In this document: piece after piece, positions 61,000 to 64,000 of the stretch
Layout: each line of letters begins with the position of its first letter
Position numbering within the stretch: the stretch's first letter is position 1
Assembly: GCA_963798505.1 (NCBI GenBank)
Contig: CAWCTX010000005.1
Span: forward strand, 620,001-684,000
Length of the DNA: 64,000 bases
Reading direction: 5' to 3'
Source of the DNA: CAVWSM01 sp963798505
Lineage (GTDB): Bacteria; Actinomycetota; Actinomycetes; Jiangellales; Jiangellaceae
Made by a program: the position numbers and the translations under genes
The notes under the pieces: generated by a model
Told to the model about the DNA's origin: nothing
Databases searched by the model: none
Seen by the model: the letters and a program-made list of their open reading frames with translations, nothing else

Positions 61000-62335
61000 A
61001 TGACGACGACCGATTCGACACAACGACACCCTGCGTCGATAGGTTCGACGCAACGTAGCGTTGCGTCGAATCAGGTGCTGGACGTCGAGCGGATCAAGGC
61101 CGACTTCCCGCTGCTGAGCCGCACGGTTCGCGACGGGAAGCGGCTCGTCTACCTCGACAGCGGGGCGACCTCGCACAAGCCGCGGTCGGTGCTCGACGCC
61201 GAGCGCGAGTTCTACGAGCAGCACAACGCTGCCGTGCACCGCGGGGCGCACCAGCTGGCCGAGGAGGCGACCGACGCCTACGAGTCGGCGCGGCGCACGA
61301 TCGCCGCCTTCATCGGGGCCGACGAGGGCGAGGTTGTCTTCACCAAGAACGCCACCGAGGGGATCAACCTCGTCGCCTACGCGATGAGCAACGCGGCGAC
61401 CGCGCGGTCTCCGGAGGCGGAGCGGTTCCGGCTCGGCCCGGGCGACGAGGTCGTCGTCACCGAGATGGAGCACCACGCCAACCTCGTGCCGTGGCAGCAG
61501 CTCTGCGAGCGCACCGGTGCCACCCTGCAGGTGGCTGTCGCTCACCGACGACGGCCGGCTCGACCTGTCGACACTCGACGTCGTCACCGAGCGGACCAAG
61601 GTCCTCGCATTCACCCACCAGTCCAACGTGCTGGGCACGGTCAACCCCGTCGACGTGCTGGTCGCGCGGGCGCGCGAGGTCGGCGCGCTCGTCGTCCTCG
61701 ACGCGGCCCAGTCGGTGCCGCACCTGCCCGTCGACGTGCACGCGCTCGGGGTCGACTTCGCGGTCTTCAGCGGCCACAAGATGCTCGGCCCGCTCGGCGT
61801 CGGCGTGCTCTGGGGCCGGCGCGCTCTGCTCGAGGCGATGCCGCCGTTCCTCACCGGTGGCTCGATGATCGAGGTCGTCCACATCGAGCGCTCGACGTTC
61901 GCGCCGCCGCCGCAGCGGTTCGAGGCCGGCGTGCCGATGGCAGCCCAGGCAGTGGGACTCGCGGCGGCCTGCGACTACCTCAGCCGCGTGGGCATGCACG
62001 CCGTCGCTGCGCACGAGCACGCGCTCGCGTCGTACGCGATCGACGCCGTCAGCTCGCTTCCCGGCCTACGCATCATCGGCCCGACCAGCACCGAGGCCCG
62101 TGGCGCCACGGTCGCGTTCGTCGTCGACGGCATCCACGCCCATGACGTCGGCCAGCTGCTCGACGCCGAGGGCGTCGCCGTGCGCGTCGGGCATCACTGC
62201 GCGTGGCCGCTGCACCGGGTCTATGGGGTCGCCGCGACCACCCGGGCGTCGTTCTACCTCTACAACGACACCGACGACGTCGACGCGTTGGTCGCGGCGA
62301 TCGCCAACGCGCAGCGCTACTTCGGGGTGGCGTGA
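61000..62335 (+). CDS. sufS: Cysteine desulfurase SufS (one-base frameshift)
   Basis: PLP enzyme of about 444 residues delivering sulfur from cysteine to the SUF system. The first frame has VYLDSGATSHKPRSVLDAER, GEVVFTKNATEGINLVAYAM and VVVTEMEHHANLVPWQQLCE. One extra A at 61529 shifts it; removal gives ATLRWLSLTDDGRLDL. The second frame has the PLP-Lys motif FAVFSGHKMLGPLGVGVLWG and the active-site loop VRVGHHCAWPLHRVYGV with catalytic Cys. ATG 61000 adds an unusual repeat-derived N-terminus (DSTQRHPASIGSTQRSVASN); GTG 61075 gives the normal family start. Its stop overlaps sufU. Confidence 0.9.
61014..61070. repeat. Three copies of TTCGACRCAACG, two forming a perfect palindrome
   Basis: TTCGACACAACG at 61014-61025, TTCGACGCAACG at 61044-61055, and the inverted copy CGTTGCGTCGAA at 61059-61070. 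The last two make a 12-3-12 perfect hairpin around TAG. The block lies in the first 75 bases after the annotated sufS start. If sufS really starts at GTG 61075, the block is a structured spacer between sufC and sufS. Confidence 0.75.
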
Positions 62336-62784
62336 TGGCGGCGCTGGACGCGATGTACCAGGAGATCATCCTGGACCACTACAAGAACCCGCACGGCCGT
62401 GGGCTGCGCGAGCCGTTCGACGCCGAGGTCCACCACGTCAACCCGACCTGCGGCGACGAGGTGACGCTGCGGGTGCTGGTGCGCGACGGGGTCGTTGACG
62501 ACGTGTCGTACGTGGGGCAAGGCTGCTCGATCAGCCAGGCGTCCGCGTCGGTGCTCACCGACCTGGTGACCGGCCGGCCGGTGCGGGAAGCGATGAGCCG
62601 CCACGACGCGTTTCACGGGTTGGTGACCGGCAGAGTCAAGGACGATCCGGGCCACGACTTGACAGACCTCCTCGAGGACGGCGTGGCCTTCGCGGGTGTG
62701 GCGCAGTACCCGATGCGCGTGAAGTGCGCGCTGTTGGCGTGGATGGCGTTCAAGGACGCTGTCGCGCAGGCGGACGTACGCTGA
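62335..62784 (+). CDS. sufU: SUF sulfur-relay/scaffold protein SufU
   Basis: A 149-residue zinc-dependent sulfurtransferase partner of SufS. It opens ALDAMYQEIILDHYKNPHGR. The three metal/sulfur Cys are in NPTCGDEVTL, VGQGCSISQASASVL and MRVKCALLAWMAFKDA. The SufU-type insertion between the second and third Cys (VTGRPVREAMSRHDAFHGLV) distinguishes it from IscU. ATG 62335 overlaps the sufS stop by one base. Confidence 0.95.
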   Translation: MAALDAMYQEIILDHYKNPHGRGLREPFDAEVHHVNPTCGDEVTLRVLVRDGVVDDVSYVGQGCSISQASASVLTDLVTGRPVREAMSRHDAFHGLVTGRVKDDPGHDLTDLLEDGVAFAGVAQYPMRVKCALLAWMAFKDAVAQADVR

Positions 62785-62807
62785 GAGGGATGAAGGAGAC
62801 GACGGAC

Positions 62808-63128
62808 ATGACCGAAACAACCAGCTCCTCGATCGACGACCTGACCGAGGCGCTCCGCGACGTCGTCGACCCTGAGCTCGGCATCAACGTCGTCGACCTC
62901 GGGCTCGTCTACGACATCCAGATCGACGAGCGCATCGCCACGATCGACATGACGCTGACCAGCGCGGCGTGCCCGCTCACCGACGTGATCGAGGACCAGA
63001 CCCGCTCGGCGCTCGACGGCCTGGTCGACGACTTCCGCATCAACTGGGTGTGGATGCCGCCGTGGGGGCCCGACAAGATCACCGACGAGGGTCGCGAGCA
63101 GCTGCGGGCCCTCGGCTTCAACGTCTGA
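62808..63128 (+). CDS. sufT: SufT-like metal-sulfur cluster assembly factor (DUF59/MIP18)
   Basis: A 106-residue protein with the MIP18 fold: LTEALRDVVDPELGINVVDL, GLVYDIQIDERIATIDMTLT, SAACPLTDVIEDQTRSAL with the conserved Cys, and WMPPWGPDKITDEGREQLRA. It helps Fe-S maturation or transfer in other bacteria. ATG 62808 is preferred, with AAGGAG about ten bases ahead; ATG 62790 is in frame. It is the last gene of the suf unit, 23 bases after sufU. Confidence 0.93.
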   Translation: MTETTSSSIDDLTEALRDVVDPELGINVVDLGLVYDIQIDERIATIDMTLTSAACPLTDVIEDQTRSALDGLVDDFRINWVWMPPWGPDKITDEGREQLRALGFNV

Positions 63129-63323
63129 CGCGCCGCGAACCACCTGATCACGCGATAGTCGGCGCTGCCGTAGCCAGTCCGTTACCGATTTGTGCCGGTC
63201 CTGCGTACCTCCCAATACGGTGGATTGTGCCGCACTAGTGACAGGATTTCCAGGTCAGCGGTGATCGACGGCGGATTGGGGGCCGGCGCGTCGAGCCGAC
63301 AGCACGTACGACCGGAGACTGTC

Positions 63324-64000
63324 ATGCGCACCCTGTTCTCGGCCCGCCGTCGGACTGCGATGATCGCAGGCGCCGCGGTGCTCGCCCTCGGCCTCGCCGC
63401 GTGCGGCGGCGACGACGACGGTGGCACGACCACCCAGGAGTCCCCGGCCGCAGAAGCCGACTCGGAGCTCGCCGCCATGGTGCCCGATGAGGTCAAGGAG
63501 GACGGCAAGATCCTCGTCGGCACCGACGCCTCCTACGCCCCGAACGAGTTCCTCGACACGGACGGCGAGACGATCGTCGGCTTCAACGTCGAGCTGTTCG
63601 ACGCGGTCGCGGCCAAGCTCGGCCTCGACACCGAGTATGAGAACGGCGACTTCGACGCGATCATCCCGGGCGTGCAGTCCGGCAGGTACGAGGTCGGCGT
63701 CTCGTCGTTCACGATCAACGCCGAGCGGCTGGAGCAGGCTGAGATGATCAGCTACTTCAACGCCGGCACGCAGTGGGCGACCAAGACGGGCAACCCCGCC
63801 GATATCGACCCCGACAACGCCTGCGGAAAGAAGATCGCCGTCCAGGCCGACACGGTCCAGCACACCGACGACCTGCCGGTCCGGGACGAGGCTTGCACGG
63901 GCGCCGGCAACCCGGCGATCACCATCGAGCCCTACCAGGGCCAGGACGAGGCAACCAGCGCCGTCGTCACGGGCAAGGACGACGCCGTGCTCGCGGACTC
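63324..64000 (+). CDS. Amino-acid ABC transporter substrate-binding lipoprotein (runs off the window)
   Basis: Partial gene, at least 225 residues. The signal peptide has RRRTAMIAGAAVLALG and the lipobox LAAC with Cys27, followed by an acidic Gly/Thr linker. The SBP_bac_3 domain of polar amino-acid receptors is clear: ILVGTDASYAPNEFLDTDGE, IVGFNVELFDAVAAKLGL and IPGVQSGRYEVGVSSFTINA with KIAVQADTVQ. ATG 63324 follows CGGAGA about ten bases ahead. The 195 bases before it contain no gene and no clear promoter. The permease and ATPase genes would be expected to the right of the window. Confidence 0.92.
   Translation, partial: MRTLFSARRRTAMIAGAAVLALGLAACGGDDDGGTTTQESPAAEADSELAAMVPDEVKEDGKILVGTDASYAPNEFLDTDGETIVGFNVELFDAVAAKLGLDTEYENGDFDAIIPGVQSGRYEVGVSSFTINAERLEQAEMISYFNAGTQWATKTGNPADIDPDNACGKKIAVQADTVQHTDDLPVRDEACTGAGNPAITIEPYQGQDEATSAVVTGKDDAVLAD

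Overview
The window is high-GC DNA from an actinobacterium, read here as Actinomycetota and probably a Propionibacteriales/Nocardioides-like lineage. That placement rests on gene order and on actinobacterial hallmarks: RbpA, WhiA, OpcA, an ANTAR regulator beside polA, the SufR-led SUF operon, GTG-rich starts, leaderless promoters with TAGGGT-type -10 boxes, and PafBC/RecA-NDp-type promoters on DNA-repair genes. The genus is inference. Almost all of the window is core chromosome; no phage, insertion sequence or CRISPR array was seen. Layout: 214-5763 holds a NarL-type two-component pair, pyruvate kinase, a damaged vapBC-like pair, a shattered HTH/LAGLIDADG-type relic, an atypical short tRNA with a Leu(CAA) anticodon, and pdtaR. 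5958-10750 is a complete branched-chain amino-acid ABC transporter (livJHMGF). 10983-22847 has an acetyltransferase, a thioesterase, polA, a secreted lytic transglycosylase with a Pro/Thr repeat tail, a membrane protein plus a secreted YhgE/Pip-like protein, a methyltransferase, rpsA and a lipoprotein. 22840-35628 has coaE, uvrB, a TerC-family gene behind a yybP-ykoY Mn riboswitch, uvrA, a stand-alone Rieske protein and uvrC. 35625-42415 runs rapZ-yvcK-whiA, then gap-pgk-tpiA, secG and rbpA. 42527-50710 on the minus strand is the sugar-phosphate operon tkt-tal-pgi-zwf-opcA-pgl. 50899-56351 has ctaB and ctaA (heme A synthesis), then an ABC-2 exporter with an FAD monooxygenase. 56477-63128 is the SUF iron-sulfur operon sufR-sufB-sufD-Rieske ferredoxin-sufC-sufS-sufU-sufT. 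An amino-acid binding lipoprotein runs off the right edge. How the parts work together: pyk, gap, pgk, tpiA, pgi, zwf, pgl, tal and tkt give lower glycolysis and both branches of the pentose-phosphate pathway. polA, uvrA, uvrB and uvrC form a nucleotide-excision-repair set, and each carries the same promoter motif with identical spacing. The SUF operon builds Fe-S clusters, and an iron-box palindrome lies between it and the divergent exporter operon. Quality warning: at least eleven genes, many of them normally indispensable (livM, livF, terC, pgi twice, tkt, sufD, sufS and others), are split by single-base indels, and nearly all of these behave as +1 insertions. This looks like residual sequencing error, so the 'pseudogene' calls here should be read with that in mind.
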